Assembly: GCF_938030785.1 (NCBI RefSeq)
Contig: NZ_CALHIK010000004.1
Coordinates: 1-55,446, forward strand
From: an uncultured Campylobacter sp.
GTDB taxonomy: Bacteria > Campylobacterota > Campylobacteria > Campylobacterales > Campylobacteraceae
DNA: 55,446 nucleotides
Reading direction: 5' to 3'
Below, piece after piece: positions 33,845 to 42,601 of the stretch. The notes beneath the pieces are model-generated. The model was given only the letters and a program-made list of their open reading frames with translations. It made no database searches and was not told the DNA's origin. Made by a program: the position numbers and the translations under genes. Within the stretch, counting starts at the first letter, position 1. Each line of letters starts with the position of its first letter.

Positions 33845-35116
33845 TCAAAGCGCCGCCATCGCTTCATCTGCGGCGTTTAGCGCAAAGTCGATCTGCGCTT
33901 CGTTCATCGTGGAGCAGATAAAGCCCGTCTCAAACTGACTAGGCGCCAAAAATACGCCGCGCTTAATCATTTCGCCGTGGAATTTCGCAAAGCGCGCGGT
34001 GTCTGCCCGCAGGGCGCCGTCGTAGTCGCGCACCTCTTCGTCTGCAAAAAAGTAGCCGAACATCGAGCCTACGCAGGCGGTTTGCAGCGCGATGCCGCGG
34101 CGCCGTGCTATGGCGCAAAGCCCGTCCGTAAGCCTGTGTGCTAGCTCACCGAGTCTTTCGTAAAGGCCGCCGCTAGCGTAAATTTTACTTAGGCTGGCGA
34201 TACCTGCGGCCATTGCGACGGGGTTTCCGCTTAGCGTGCCTGCTTGATACACCGCTCCTAGCGGGCTTATCATATCCATGATTTCGCGCTTGCCCGCAAA
34301 CGCCGCTACGCTCATACCGCCGCCGATGACCTTGCCGAAGGTCACCAGATCGCCGCGGACGCCGTAAATGCCGTAGCTGCCTAGCTCGCTCGCGCGAAAG
34401 CCGCTCATTACCTCGTCGATTATCAGCACCATCTTTTTCTCATCGCACAGCGCGCGGAGCTCGGTTAAAAATTTAGGATCAGCGGGTACTAGGCCCATAT
34501 TTCCCGCGATCGGCTCGATGATGATCGTGCCGATGTCGTTTTGCGCTAGGATGTCCTTTACGCTTTGTATGTCGTTGTATCTGGCTAGGTAGGTATTTTT
34601 TGCGATATCCCCAGGCACGCCCGCGCTGCTTGCGTTACCGAAGGTGCTTGCGCCGCTGCCCGCTTTGACGAGCAGGCTGTCGCTGTGGCCGTGGTAGCAA
34701 CCCTCAAATTTTAAAATTTTATCCCGTCCGCTAAAGGCGCGCGCGAGGCGGATCGCGCTCATCGTGGCTTCCGTGCCGCTGCTGGTAAAGCGGATCTTGT
34801 CTAGGAAATCGAAATTTTTTAGCACGAGCGAAGCAAGCTGCGTCTCAAGCGGGCTAGATGCGCCGAAGCTTAGCCCTTTTTTGGCGGTCTGCACGACGGC
34901 GCGCTCAATGTCCGCGTCGGCGTGACCGAAGATGAGCGGACCCCAGCTCTGCACGAAGTCGAGATATTTTTTACCCTCGACATCGTAGATGTACGAGCCC
35001 TCGCCGCGATCTACCATAAAAGGCTCGCTGCCAACGTTACCGAATGCTCGCACCGGCGAATCGACGCCTCCTGGGATAAGTTTTTGTGCTGCTAAAAATT
35101 CGTCGTGATTATTCAT
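33845..35116 (-). CDS. hemL: Glutamate-1-semialdehyde 2,1-aminomutase
   Basis: HemL converts glutamate-1-semialdehyde to 5-aminolevulinate in the C5 pathway of haem synthesis. The 423-residue fold-type I PLP enzyme has the Schiff-base lysine K262 (LVTFGKVIGGG), the PLP aspartate in LIIDEVMSGFR, SSGTEATMSAIRLAR (about 112-126) for phosphate binding, and FGASSPLE. The length is normal. It overlaps the upstream cytochrome gene by 4 bp. Haem supply fits the many c-type cytochromes of the organism. Confidence 0.96.
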   Translation of the reverse strand: MNNHDEFLAAQKLIPGGVDSPVRAFGNVGSEPFMVDRGEGSYIYDVEGKKYLDFVQSWGPLIFGHADADIERAVVQTAKKGLSFGASSPLETQLASLVLKNFDFLDKIRFTSSGTEATMSAIRLARAFSGRDKILKFEGCYHGHSDSLLVKAGSGASTFGNASSAGVPGDIAKNTYLARYNDIQSVKDILAQNDIGTIIIEPIAGNMGLVPADPKFLTELRALCDEKKMVLIIDEVMSGFRASELGSYGIYGVRGDLVTFGKVIGGGMSVAAFAGKREIMDMISPLGAVYQAGTLSGNPVAMAAGIASLSKIYASGGLYERLGELAHRLTDGLCAIARRRGIALQTACVGSMFGYFFADEEVRDYDGALRADTARFAKFHGEMIKRGVFLAPSQFETGFICSTMNEAQIDFALNAADEAMAAL

Positions 35117-35559
35117 TTTTTCTCCTTCTTTTTGGGTTGATTTATCGATTTTATATATTTGTAGATGATGATGATCTCGTTTTGCGTCAGGAAGTAGCTG
35201 GGCATCACGTCGCGCGAGCTGCTGATCCCGTCGGCGAGCTCCTGAAGCGAGAGATTGTTAATCGGCGGCGCGTTTAGGGCGCGCTCGTAGTAGGCGCCCG
35301 AGGTGCGGTTAAATTCTTTATACTTTACGATCAGCGAGCCCTCGCCCTTTTCGCCGTGGCACTTATCGCAGCCCACGCCGCGGGGGTTTTTATACAGCAT
35401 CGCGCCGTACTCCTCGTCGGTGATAAAGCTCTCGGCTTGTGCGCCGCGAGGCAGAAAAAATAATGTCGCGGTTAAAAATAGCGCTAAAAATATGAAATTT
35501 CGCATCTTCTCGTTTCGAATTTTTGGCGCAATAATATAAAAAATGTGCTTAAATTTCAT
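35113..35559 (-). CDS. Monohaem periplasmic cytochrome c
   Basis: The product carries one haem site (CDKCH) and a likely axial methionine in DVMPSYFLTQNE, as in class I cytochromes. The listed ATG overlaps the kinase stop (ATGA) and gives 148 residues; the internal ATG at 35505 (MRNFIFLALFL) gives a cleaner signal peptide and a 130-residue product, so either may be used. Relatives lie upstream of hemL in Campylobacter. It presumably carries electrons in the periplasm to a terminal oxidase or peroxidase. The C-terminus is lysine-rich. Confidence 0.85.
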   Translation of the reverse strand: MKFKHIFYIIAPKIRNEKMRNFIFLALFLTATLFFLPRGAQAESFITDEEYGAMLYKNPRGVGCDKCHGEKGEGSLIVKYKEFNRTSGAYYERALNAPPINNLSLQELADGISSSRDVMPSYFLTQNEIIIIYKYIKSINQPKKKEKK

Positions 35560-36797
35560 AACGTCGCTATATTTTCGATCCCCTCAAAATAAAATACGTT
35601 TAACTCATCCTCCCTGCGGTAGAGGAATTTTAGCCCGTGCGCCTTGGCGATATTATCGACGATGTAGAGCCCCAGGCCGAAGCTTTGCTTGGCGTTCGTG
35701 CCCTTTACAAAGACCTCTTTGTAGTAGCTAAAATCCTTCTGTAGCGGCTCGCCGAGCGTTATGAAGTCCATCGTTTCTGCGTTTAGGCGGATTAAAATTT
35801 TACCGTCTGCGGCGTATTTTACGGCGTTGTCGATTAAATTTTTCACTGCGACGCAAAAGAGCTTCAGATCGACGTTTAAGCTCAGGCCTAGCGGATTTTG
35901 CAGCGTGACGCAGCCGGGCTCGATCATCGCGATGCCGAGCGCCTCTTTTAAAATTTCATCCATGGGAAAAATTCCGCGTTCGATTAGCGCCGTGCCCGCA
36001 GTCGCGCGCTCGACCGCCGCAAATTCGTTGATTAGGCTCTCCAGCCGCTCAAAGACCGAGATGAGGCGCTCCTGATTTTTGCCGCGCTCGATCATCTCGA
36101 CGGCGATACGACCCTTTGTGATGGGGGTTTTGAGCTCATGCATTATGTTTCGCAAAAACAGATGGCGCGATTCGTTGAGCTTCTTTATCTGCGTGACCGC
36201 CTCGTAAAATGCGTGCGAAACCTCGGAAATTTCGTCGTTTCCTGCACTTACGTCCTTGATCTGAAGATTACCTTTAGCAAATTTATCGATCTGGCGTTTG
36301 AGCTTGCGAAGGGGGCGAATTTTGCGGATGATGAAGATATACGCAAGCAGGATGATCGCCAAAATGACGCCGTAGATCGCTTTGAAAATATCGTAGCGAT
36401 AGGGCTGATAATCCTTGTCGTTTAAAAGCCGCGTCTCGCCAGCGTGAGTGATTTTTAGATAGTGCTTACGTTTAAAAAGCAGGATATCAGCAGAGCCGAT
36501 GTCTGCGGAGATGCTATCTAAAATTTCGGCGCCTTTGATGATCTCATCGCGCTTGGCTTCATCGCGGATGGTCGAAAACTCGAAATTTGCGACCTGCCGT
36601 TCGTATTCGACATCGCTGATGAGCTTGCTCATCTGATATAGGTTTGCGCGCGCGACGATGGAGTACTTGGAGTTTAGCTCGCGGGTATAGTTTTGCTGAT
36701 CGTAGCCGATGAGCCAGAGTAGGGCGAGCGAAACGCCCACAGCAGCGAGTGCAAAGATGAACGTGATGGTATAAAAAATCGACGATCTTACTTTCAT
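35556..36797 (-). CDS. Sensor histidine kinase (ArsS/CprS-like)
   Basis: The 413-residue kinase has a transmembrane helix at about 8-30, a periplasmic sensor of about 105 residues, a second helix at about 138-157, a HAMP-like linker, the dimerisation helix with H220 (HELKTPITKG), an N-box (NLIDNAVKYA) and the G-box FGLGLYIVDN. It resembles the ArsS (acid-sensing, Helicobacter) and CprS (Campylobacter) kinases. The matching regulator gene lies about 500 bp upstream, an unusual gap. The signal is unknown. The downstream cytochrome gene overlaps it by 4 bp. Confidence 0.9.
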   Translation of the reverse strand: MKVRSSIFYTITFIFALAAVGVSLALLWLIGYDQQNYTRELNSKYSIVARANLYQMSKLISDVEYERQVANFEFSTIRDEAKRDEIIKGAEILDSISADIGSADILLFKRKHYLKITHAGETRLLNDKDYQPYRYDIFKAIYGVILAIILLAYIFIIRKIRPLRKLKRQIDKFAKGNLQIKDVSAGNDEISEVSHAFYEAVTQIKKLNESRHLFLRNIMHELKTPITKGRIAVEMIERGKNQERLISVFERLESLINEFAAVERATAGTALIERGIFPMDEILKEALGIAMIEPGCVTLQNPLGLSLNVDLKLFCVAVKNLIDNAVKYAADGKILIRLNAETMDFITLGEPLQKDFSYYKEVFVKGTNAKQSFGLGLYIVDNIAKAHGLKFLYRREDELNVFYFEGIENIATL

Positions 36798-37302
36798 TAA
36801 ATTTATATGATCCTTAAATTTTTAAAATTTTAAAGCTTTGAAGCCGCGGGCTTGCTTTGCTTTGGCACGCGGAGCGGCTTGCGGCTTACCCGGCTTTAAA
36901 TTTGCGGCGCGTCTTAAAGGTGCGGCGCGTTAAATTTTAAAATTTTATCGCAAAGCGTGGCGCTTTTAAATTTTAACATCCGCGCTGCTTTAAATTTTAA
37001 AATTTCGCCCTTTCGCCGCTCTCAGCTCGGTTTTTTACAGCTCGTCATTGCCCGCAGCGCCGAATTTTGCCGAAATTTACAACGATAAAATTCCACGCCC
37101 ATTTAAAATCGCGTGCCAAATTTATAACTATAAAATTTTATCGTAAAATTTTAACACTTCAATTGCGGCGCCTTAAATTTTAATAGTAAAAGCGTGCGGA
37201 ATTTGAGCTTTAAATTTCGCCGCACCAAAACCAATTAAATTTAAAGCTTTAAAACTGCGAGCATCGGAATTTCATCGCATCGCCTGTCCGGCGCAAGTCC
37301 GC
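36798..37302. other. Non-coding spacer between response regulator and kinase genes
   Basis: About 505 bp where such gene pairs normally touch. No gene is supported. The sequence is a mosaic of AAATTTTAAAATTT palindromes and GC-rich words; TGCGGCGCGT is repeated at 36903-36912 and 36921-36930. Folded on itself the many TTTAAATTT/AAATTTAAA words could form alternative hairpins in the mRNA, possibly altering expression of the kinase relative to the regulator. Confidence 0.5.
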
Positions 37303-37980
37303 TCATTGTATCAGCTTATATCCTACGCCGCGGATGGCGTGGATGTAGCTGGGCGCCTTGGACGTTTCGCCAAGCTTTAGGCGGATGCGGCCAATGATGA
37401 CGTCGATGCTCTTGCTCGAGGATTCCTCGCTTATGGAGCTGCAGTTGTAGATGAGCTCCTCGCGGGTGATCGCGCCGCCTTCCTTTTTGATGAGATACGA
37501 AAGCACGTCGTATTCGGCGATGGTGAGCGATAGCGGCTGTCCTTTGAAGCTGATGACGTGGCGGAAATCGTCCACCTCGAGGTCTTTTTTTGGCTTTGCG
37601 GCGCGCTGGAGCGAGTTTATGTCGTAGCGCTCGATGTGGCGTTTGATGCGCGCCAAAAGCTCTTGCGGATTATAGGGCTTTGGCAGATAATCGTCCGCGC
37701 CGAAGTCAAAAGCGTTGATCTTATCGGTCAGATCGTGGCGGGCGCTTGAGATTATGATCGGTATATCGGTGTTTTTGCGGATCTCTTTACAGACCTCAAG
37801 CCCGTCCATTCCAGGAAGCGTGAGGTCTAAAATCACGAGGTTGAAATTTTCTAAATTTAGCTTAGAAAGTCCCAAAAACGGATCGTCCGCGACGGTTACT
37901 TCAATATCGTATTGCTGCAGATATTCGTTTAAAATTTCGGCGAGTTCTAAATCGTCCTCTATCATTAAAATTTTAGTCAT
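37303..37980 (-). CDS. OmpR-family response regulator (ArsR/CprR-like)
   Basis: The 225-residue regulator has a receiver domain with the acidic pair E8/D9-D10, phospho-acceptor D52 (VILDLTLPGMDG) and K104-region lysine (YLPKPYNP), then an OmpR/PhoB winged-helix domain (about 128-224) ending IHAIRGVGYKLIQ. It resembles HP0166 (ArsR) of Helicobacter and CprR of Campylobacter. It lies upstream of the sensor kinase on the same strand, separated by a long spacer. The ATG follows AAAGG. Confidence 0.92.
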   Translation of the reverse strand: MTKILMIEDDLELAEILNEYLQQYDIEVTVADDPFLGLSKLNLENFNLVILDLTLPGMDGLEVCKEIRKNTDIPIIISSARHDLTDKINAFDFGADDYLPKPYNPQELLARIKRHIERYDINSLQRAAKPKKDLEVDDFRHVISFKGQPLSLTIAEYDVLSYLIKKEGGAITREELIYNCSSISEESSSKSIDVIIGRIRLKLGETSKAPSYIHAIRGVGYKLIQ

Positions 37981-38240
37981 AAAAAAACCTTTGAAATTTT
38001 GCGCGGATTATAACAAAATATAGTTTATATATTTTAAAGCGGCAAATTTAGGCGAAATTTTACAAAAATGAGGCGCGGAGAGGAGAAATTTTAAAATTTT
38101 TCAAAACCGGGCGAAATTTCAAAAATCAGCCCCAAAAATATGGCGGAATTTTGAAATTTAAAGAAGCAAAATCTGAAAAATTGACGAATTTGGGCTAAAT
38201 TCGGCTAAATTTTGCCGATTTTTGCGTTTTTTTCTTAAAA
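37981..38240. other. Divergent intergenic region between regulator and hup
   Basis: About 260 bp with promoters reading both ways. The regulator side has AT-rich DNA with TATAGTTTATA near 38015-38030. The remainder is AAATTT-rich with no gene. Confidence 0.4.
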
Positions 38241-38302
38241 AACTATTGTATTTTTTGCGAAACTATTGTAGAATACCGCCGAAACCACTTTATTTTAAAG
38301 GA
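38241..38302 (+). promoter_or_regulatory. hup promoter with a 20-bp-spaced direct repeat
   Basis: AACTATTGTA occurs at 38241-38250 and again at 38261-38270, exactly two helical turns apart. The second copy runs into TAGAAT (38269-38274), a good -10. AAAGGA at 38297-38302 is the ribosome-binding site, five bases before the hup ATG. The repeat could bind a regulator along one face of the helix, or simply be two alternative promoters. Confidence 0.55.
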
Positions 38303-38307
38303 TTAGC

Positions 38308-38604
38308 ATGAAAAAAGCTGATTTTATCCAAGTAGTTGCCGAGAAGGCAGGTCTTTCTAAAAAAGATACCGTTAAGGTAGTTGATTCTGCACTTGAGGCT
38401 ATCAAAGAGCTTTTGGTAAAAGGTGATGACATAAGCTTCATCGGCTTTGGATCTTTCGGCATCGCAGAGCGTGCAGCTCGCGAGGGTAAAGTTCCTGGTA
38501 CAAACAGAACCTACAAATCTCCTGCTACTAAAGTAGTAAAATTTAAAGTTGGCAAACAGCTAAAAGAGGCTGTTGCAGCTGCAAAAGGCAAGAAGAAAAA
38601 ATAA
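38308..38604 (+). CDS. hup: HU-family DNA-binding protein
   Basis: HU bends and compacts DNA as a dimer. The 98-residue protein has the N-terminal helices (FIQVVAEKAGLSKKDTVKVVDSAL), the FIGFGSFGI strand, and the arm region GTNRTYKSPATKVVKFKVGKQLKEAV with the arm-tip motif here modified (VPGTNRTY) but recognisable. A lysine-rich tail of about eight residues (AKGKKKK) extends past the usual 90, as in other Campylobacter. It is monocistronic, with its own promoter and a strong terminator. Confidence 0.95.
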   Translation: MKKADFIQVVAEKAGLSKKDTVKVVDSALEAIKELLVKGDDISFIGFGSFGIAERAAREGKVPGTNRTYKSPATKVVKFKVGKQLKEAVAAAKGKKKK

Positions 38605-38616
38605 TTTTCTTGCTCT

Positions 38617-38646
38617 AAGCCCCGTCTTCGGGGCTTTTCTCTTTTA
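38617..38646 (+). terminator. Rho-independent terminator of hup
   Basis: AAGCCCC-GTCTTC-GGGGCTT is a perfect 7-bp stem followed by TTCTCTTTT, 12 bp after the hup stop. Confidence 0.9.
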
Positions 38647-38673
38647 AATTTATACAATCATAACTTTTTAAAT

Positions 38674-38760
38674 GCCCGAGTGGTGAAATTGGTAGACGCA
38701 CCAGACTCAAAATCTGGCGGGGGCGACCTCGTGTCGGTTCGATTCCGACCTCGGGCACCA
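38674..38760 (+). tRNA. tRNA-Leu(CAA)
   Basis: Acceptor stem GCCCGAG/CTCGGGC closes an 87-base gene with encoded CCA. The anticodon stem CCAGA/TCTGG holds loop CTCAAAA, anticodon CAA, reading UUG. A long variable arm and the T-loop GGTTCGATTCC are present, as expected for tRNA-Leu. Confidence 0.97.
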
Positions 38761-38875
38761 TAAATCTTCTTTAAATTTTATTCGGAATTTCAACCGCCTT
38801 TTATGAATTTCAACTTGCTATAAAATTTTTTATACTATTATTACCGCGGTATTTCTTTAAAAGAGGCAATTATTT

Positions 38876-40309
38876 ATGATACGTAAAATTCTTATCGCTA
38901 ATCGCGGCGAGATCGCGGTTAGGATCATTAGAGCCTGCAGAGATCTGCATATCGGAAGCGTCGCGATCTACACCAAACCCGACGTCGATTGCTTACACGT
39001 AAAAATCGCCGATGAGGCCTACGAGGTCAGTACCGATGCGCTAAAAGGCTATCTGGATGCCAAAAAGATCGTAGAAGTCGCCAAAGAGTGCGGTGCCGAT
39101 GCGATACATCCTGGATACGGCTTTTTGAGCGAGAATTACGACTTTGCAAGAGAGGTCGAAGACGCGGGCATTATTTTCATCGGTCCAAAACCCGACGTTA
39201 TCCGCAAAATGGGCAATAAAAACATCGCTCGCTATCTGATGCGCAAGAACGGCATCCCGATCGTGCCCGGCACCGAAAAGCTAAATCACGAGAGCATGGA
39301 TACGATCAAAAAATATGCGCGCGAGATCGGCTATCCCGTAATTTTAAAGGCTAGCGGCGGCGGCGGCGGACGCGGTATCCGCGAGGTGTGGGACGAGAAG
39401 GATATGCAGAGCGCCTACGACTCGTGCACGAGGGAGGCGAAGACCTTTTTTAACAACGATGAAATTTTTATGGAAAAGCTCGTCGTCAAGCCGCGCCATA
39501 TCGAGTTTCAGATCATCGGCGACAATTATGGAAACATTATCCATCTTTGCGAGCGCGATTGCTCGATCCAGCGCCGCCACCAAAAGATCATCGAGATTGC
39601 GCCGTGTCCCTCGATAAGCGAGCATCTACGTAAAACTATGGGTACGACTGCAGTCGCTGCGGCAAAAGCGGTGAATTACACCAATGTCGGCACGGTAGAA
39701 TTTTTGCTCGATGACTACAATAACTTCTATTTTATGGAGATGAATACCCGTATCCAGGTCGAGCACGGCATCACTGAGGAGGTCACGGGCGTCGATCTCG
39801 TCGTACGCCAGATCCGCATCGCAAACGGCGAAATTTTAGAGCTTGAGCAAAGCGATATCAAGCCGCACGGCTACGCGATCGAAGCGCGTATCACCTCCGA
39901 AAACGTCTGGAAAAATTTCACCCCGGTTCCCGGTACTGTCAGCGACTATTATCCAGCACTCGGTCCTTCCGTGCGCGTCGATAGCCACATCTACAAAGGT
40001 TATAAAATTCCGCCGTTTTACGACTCTCTTCTAGCCAAGCTAATCATCAAAACCACCGACTACGACCTAGCTGTTAATAAACTAGAGCGCGCGCTGAAGG
40101 AATTTCGTATCGAGGGAGTGCGCACCATCATTCCGTTTTTACTCAGCATCAGCAAATCGCGCGAATTCCGACTCGGCTTTTTCGACACGAGCTACGTCGA
40201 GAAAAATTTAGACAAAATTTTAGAAAACACTATCGATGATATGCAGCCGAATAAAAACGAAGCGATCGCAGCTATCATCGCTGCGATGCGCAAATCTGCG
40301 CGGATTTAG
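38876..40309 (+). CDS. pycA: Biotin carboxylase, probably pyruvate carboxylase subunit A
   Basis: The enzyme carboxylates biotin with ATP and bicarbonate. The 477-residue protein has KILIANRGEIAVRIIRACRD at the start, ATP-grasp loop KASGGGGGRGIREV (158-171), EKLVVKPRHIEFQI, FMEMNTRIQVEHGITEEVTG with catalytic Glu and Arg, and the biotin-carboxylase C-terminal domain. Length (about 30 residues longer than AccC) and the neighbours, a small gene then bpt, match the pycA locus I recall from C. jejuni (Cj1037c to Cj1035c). The biotin-bearing PycB is elsewhere. As pyruvate carboxylase it would make oxaloacetate for gluconeogenesis. AccC is the alternative. Confidence 0.85.
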   Translation: MIRKILIANRGEIAVRIIRACRDLHIGSVAIYTKPDVDCLHVKIADEAYEVSTDALKGYLDAKKIVEVAKECGADAIHPGYGFLSENYDFAREVEDAGIIFIGPKPDVIRKMGNKNIARYLMRKNGIPIVPGTEKLNHESMDTIKKYAREIGYPVILKASGGGGGRGIREVWDEKDMQSAYDSCTREAKTFFNNDEIFMEKLVVKPRHIEFQIIGDNYGNIIHLCERDCSIQRRHQKIIEIAPCPSISEHLRKTMGTTAVAAAKAVNYTNVGTVEFLLDDYNNFYFMEMNTRIQVEHGITEEVTGVDLVVRQIRIANGEILELEQSDIKPHGYAIEARITSENVWKNFTPVPGTVSDYYPALGPSVRVDSHIYKGYKIPPFYDSLLAKLIIKTTDYDLAVNKLERALKEFRIEGVRTIIPFLLSISKSREFRLGFFDTSYVEKNLDKILENTIDDMQPNKNEAIAAIIAAMRKSARI

Positions 40310-40317
40310 GAAAGAGC

Positions 40318-40599
40318 ATGGATTTTTTAGATAGTTTAAAAGATATAAAAAAGGATATGCTTAAGGACAAGACGGCAAGTTCCGCGCCCAAAAAGCCCAA
40401 AAAACCTAATCCAAATCGCGACGAGTTTAAAGATATTTTTAAAGATGATGATTTGAGCTTGCAAAGCGAAAGCGGTCTAGGGGGCACCGCGGAGGAATTT
40501 GACATAGCCAAAGAAAGCATCGCCGCACGCGAAAAGCGCCTCAAAGACGAGTTTTTAAAATACGTAGACGCGGCAAATATCAAAAAGCTGAATGACTGA
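40318..40599 (+). CDS. Small conserved protein between pycA and bpt
   Basis: The 93-residue product is highly charged, without signal or membrane helix. It begins with an amphipathic helix (LDSLKDIKKDMLKDK), followed by a lysine/proline stretch (SAPKKPKKPNPNR) and two acidic-basic helices, ending EFLKYVDAANIKKLND. I do not recognise a domain. A gene of similar size sits at the same place in C. jejuni. It starts 8 bp after pycA and overlaps bpt by 8 bp, so the three are coupled. Confidence 0.8.
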   Translation: MDFLDSLKDIKKDMLKDKTASSAPKKPKKPNPNRDEFKDIFKDDDLSLQSESGLGGTAEEFDIAKESIAAREKRLKDEFLKYVDAANIKKLND

Positions 40600-41326
40600 A
40601 ATTCCATTTTGTACGCTGGATTTTGCCTGCCCCTATCTAGGCGGCAGAGCCGCACGCAGCGAGTATCTCTACATAAAAGACTGCGACTTCGAGTATAATT
40701 CAAACTTAGTGCAGCACGGCTACCGCCGCTTCGGCAGGTATTTTCAAAAGCCCGTTTGCGCAGCCTGCGCGGAGTGTAAAAGCCTGCGCGTCGATGCTTT
40801 AAATTTTAAATTTAGCAGATCGCACCGCCGCGTCTATAAAAATAATCGCACGACCGCCTATGTATGGCAATCTCGCCCGCTTTTAAACGATGCGCGTTTG
40901 GAGCTTTTCGCACTTTATCACGACTACATGCATCTAAAAAAGGGCTGGCCTGTGCAAGAGATCGATTTTGAGCGATATGACGAAATTTACGTCCAGGGCC
41001 ACGGCGACTTCGGCAAAGAAATCTCTTACTACGGCGAGGACGGGCGACTTATCTGCGTCGATCTCATCGATATCGTGGATGACGGCATCAGCTCGGTGTA
41101 TTGCTACTACGATCCGTATCTGCCGCATCTAAGTCTGGGTAAATTTTCGCTTTTAAAACAGATCGAGTTTGCCCAAGATCTGGGGCTACGATGGATCTAT
41201 CTGGGCTACGCGGTGAAGCAGTGCCCGAGCCTAGCGTATAAATTTAGCTACGAGCCGTATGAAATTTTAAACTCATACGTAGAGCTTGACGCCCCCGCCG
41301 TCTGGGAGGGGCGCACAGAGAAATAG
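40592..41326 (+). CDS. bpt: Aspartate/glutamate leucyltransferase (Bpt/Ate family)
   Basis: The enzyme transfers leucine (or arginine) from tRNA to N-terminal Asp or Glu, marking proteins for ClpAP degradation. The 244-residue protein has the N-terminal CPYLGGRAARSEYL region, a cysteine pair in VCAACAECKSLRV, FKFSRSHRRVYKNN, and the GNAT-like core (SSVYCYYDP, LGLRWIYLGYAV, MAYKxxFxPYE-like AYKFSYEPYEIL). It is the last gene of the pycA unit. Confidence 0.93.
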   Translation: MTEIPFCTLDFACPYLGGRAARSEYLYIKDCDFEYNSNLVQHGYRRFGRYFQKPVCAACAECKSLRVDALNFKFSRSHRRVYKNNRTTAYVWQSRPLLNDARLELFALYHDYMHLKKGWPVQEIDFERYDEIYVQGHGDFGKEISYYGEDGRLICVDLIDIVDDGISSVYCYYDPYLPHLSLGKFSLLKQIEFAQDLGLRWIYLGYAVKQCPSLAYKFSYEPYEILNSYVELDAPAVWEGRTEK

Positions 41327-41782
41327 GTTCTACGCGCGGACGCCCCGAAGCAGCCTAAACATAGGTGCTGCGTAGAATGGTAAGCTCCGCGCGCCCGTAC
41401 AGCGACAGCGCGCAGGAGCCAAGATCGTGCCGCCGCATAGAATTCGGTCGCGCGCAGATACGACGAGGTATGTTAAAAGCACGCCTCGGCGTCAAATCCC
41501 GCGCTGAAATTTAGCGCCGCTCGGCCTGCGAAAATATCTGCGGCGAGTGAATTTATAGCGATGGAATTTAAGGCGAGGAAATTTAAAAGTAGAGCGGATG
41601 GATTTGCAAATTTTGCGGTAGGCTCGGCATTTGCGTGTCGCAAGACGGCACGCGCGGCTTTTGGGCGTATTTGGCTCTTGAGTGCGCGCGAAAAAGGGCG
41701 ATTAGTTTTGGCACCGCAGAAACTAGCTTCGGTTCTCTAGCGGGTACCGCCGCGTAAGCGGCGGAGCAAAAAAGCGGCTTAT
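41327..41782. other. Gene-free region between convergent units
   Basis: About 455 bp between the plus-strand bpt and a minus-strand propeller gene, GC-rich near bpt. CTGCGTAGAATGG and CCGCATAGAATTCGG occur about 75 bp apart and echo the AATTCTGCG family found near era. A minus-strand open frame (41583-41924) overlaps the propeller gene and is Arg/Ala-rich chance. No clear terminator was found. Confidence 0.35.
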
Positions 41783-42601
41783 TCAGGGCAAATTTATCAG
41801 CTCGACTTTGTTTTCTAGCGATTTTGGGATTAATAAGACCTTGCCGTCGCTTGAGATGTCCGCAGGTCTTTGCATCGCGCCGAGGTTTATTTTGCGTATC
41901 TGTCCATTTGAATCGATACGCCAAATTTTGCCGCTTAAAAGATCCTCACCCCAGTCGCTAACTAAAATTTCGCCGTTTTTTCCACGCGCTATGCCGTAGA
42001 AAACCCCCTTCATATCGGCAAAGATCGAAATTTCGCGAGATTTTAGATCCATGCTTAGCACGCGCCCAGGAACCTTTCCGCTAAGATCGAAGGTAGTGAT
42101 CAGAAGCTTGTCACCTTTGAGCAGAAGCGCGCCCGCATTGCCGAGCGATGGGTCGATGCGTGCGAACTCATCGTAGCTTTTTGCGTTTAAATTTATGCTG
42201 TAAATCACGCTGCGCGCATTATCGCTTGCGAGCAAAACCTCGCTACCGAGCGCTACGACGTCGTTTAAGGCCTGCGCTCCCTCGATTTTTAGATTGAAAA
42301 CCTCCTGGCCTTTGCTAAAGCCTCTGATCGCATCCAGATCGCACACGTAGAGCACGTCGCCGATCTGCGCCATCCCGCCGGGATTTACCAGATCGTCTAT
42401 AAAATTGGTCTCAACGACATTGGAATTTTTTACGATCCTGCTTATAAAGCCGCTCCTGCCTAGCGAATCTTCGTTTTTGCCGCGATTTGCGATGTAAAAA
42501 GCGTCCTCGGTGATTAGCGAGCCCTCGGGCGCACTGAATCCATCGAGCTCCAAGCCGAAAAGCGCGCCCACTAAGGCGCACGAAAGTAGAACTTTTTTCA
42601 T
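41783..42601 (-). CDS. Periplasmic beta-propeller (SMP-30/NHL-like) protein
   Basis: The 272-residue product has a signal peptide (1-16). The mature part shows repeating four-strand blades (APEGSLITEDAFYIANRG, NPGGMAQIGDVLYVCDLD, NDVVALGSEVLLASDNA, YGIARGKNGEILVSDWG, RPADISSDGKVLLIPKSLE), about six in all, as in the SMP-30/gluconolaconase/NHL group. Metal-binding residues of active lactonases cannot be confirmed, so a binding or scaffold role is as likely. It is transcribed alone after a long AT-rich upstream region. Related proteins occur in other Campylobacter without known function. Confidence 0.8.
   Translation of the reverse strand: MKKVLLSCALVGALFGLELDGFSAPEGSLITEDAFYIANRGKNEDSLGRSGFISRIVKNSNVVETNFIDDLVNPGGMAQIGDVLYVCDLDAIRGFSKGQEVFNLKIEGAQALNDVVALGSEVLLASDNARSVIYSINLNAKSYDEFARIDPSLGNAGALLLKGDKLLITTFDLSGKVPGRVLSMDLKSREISIFADMKGVFYGIARGKNGEILVSDWGEDLLSGKIWRIDSNGQIRKINLGAMQRPADISSDGKVLLIPKSLENKVELINLP

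Noticed and set aside
41583..41924. Minus-strand open frame of 113 codons overlapping the propeller gene start region
   Set aside because: It overlaps the well-supported beta-propeller gene in another frame and has an Arg/Lys/Ala-rich composition without motifs or a good start site.
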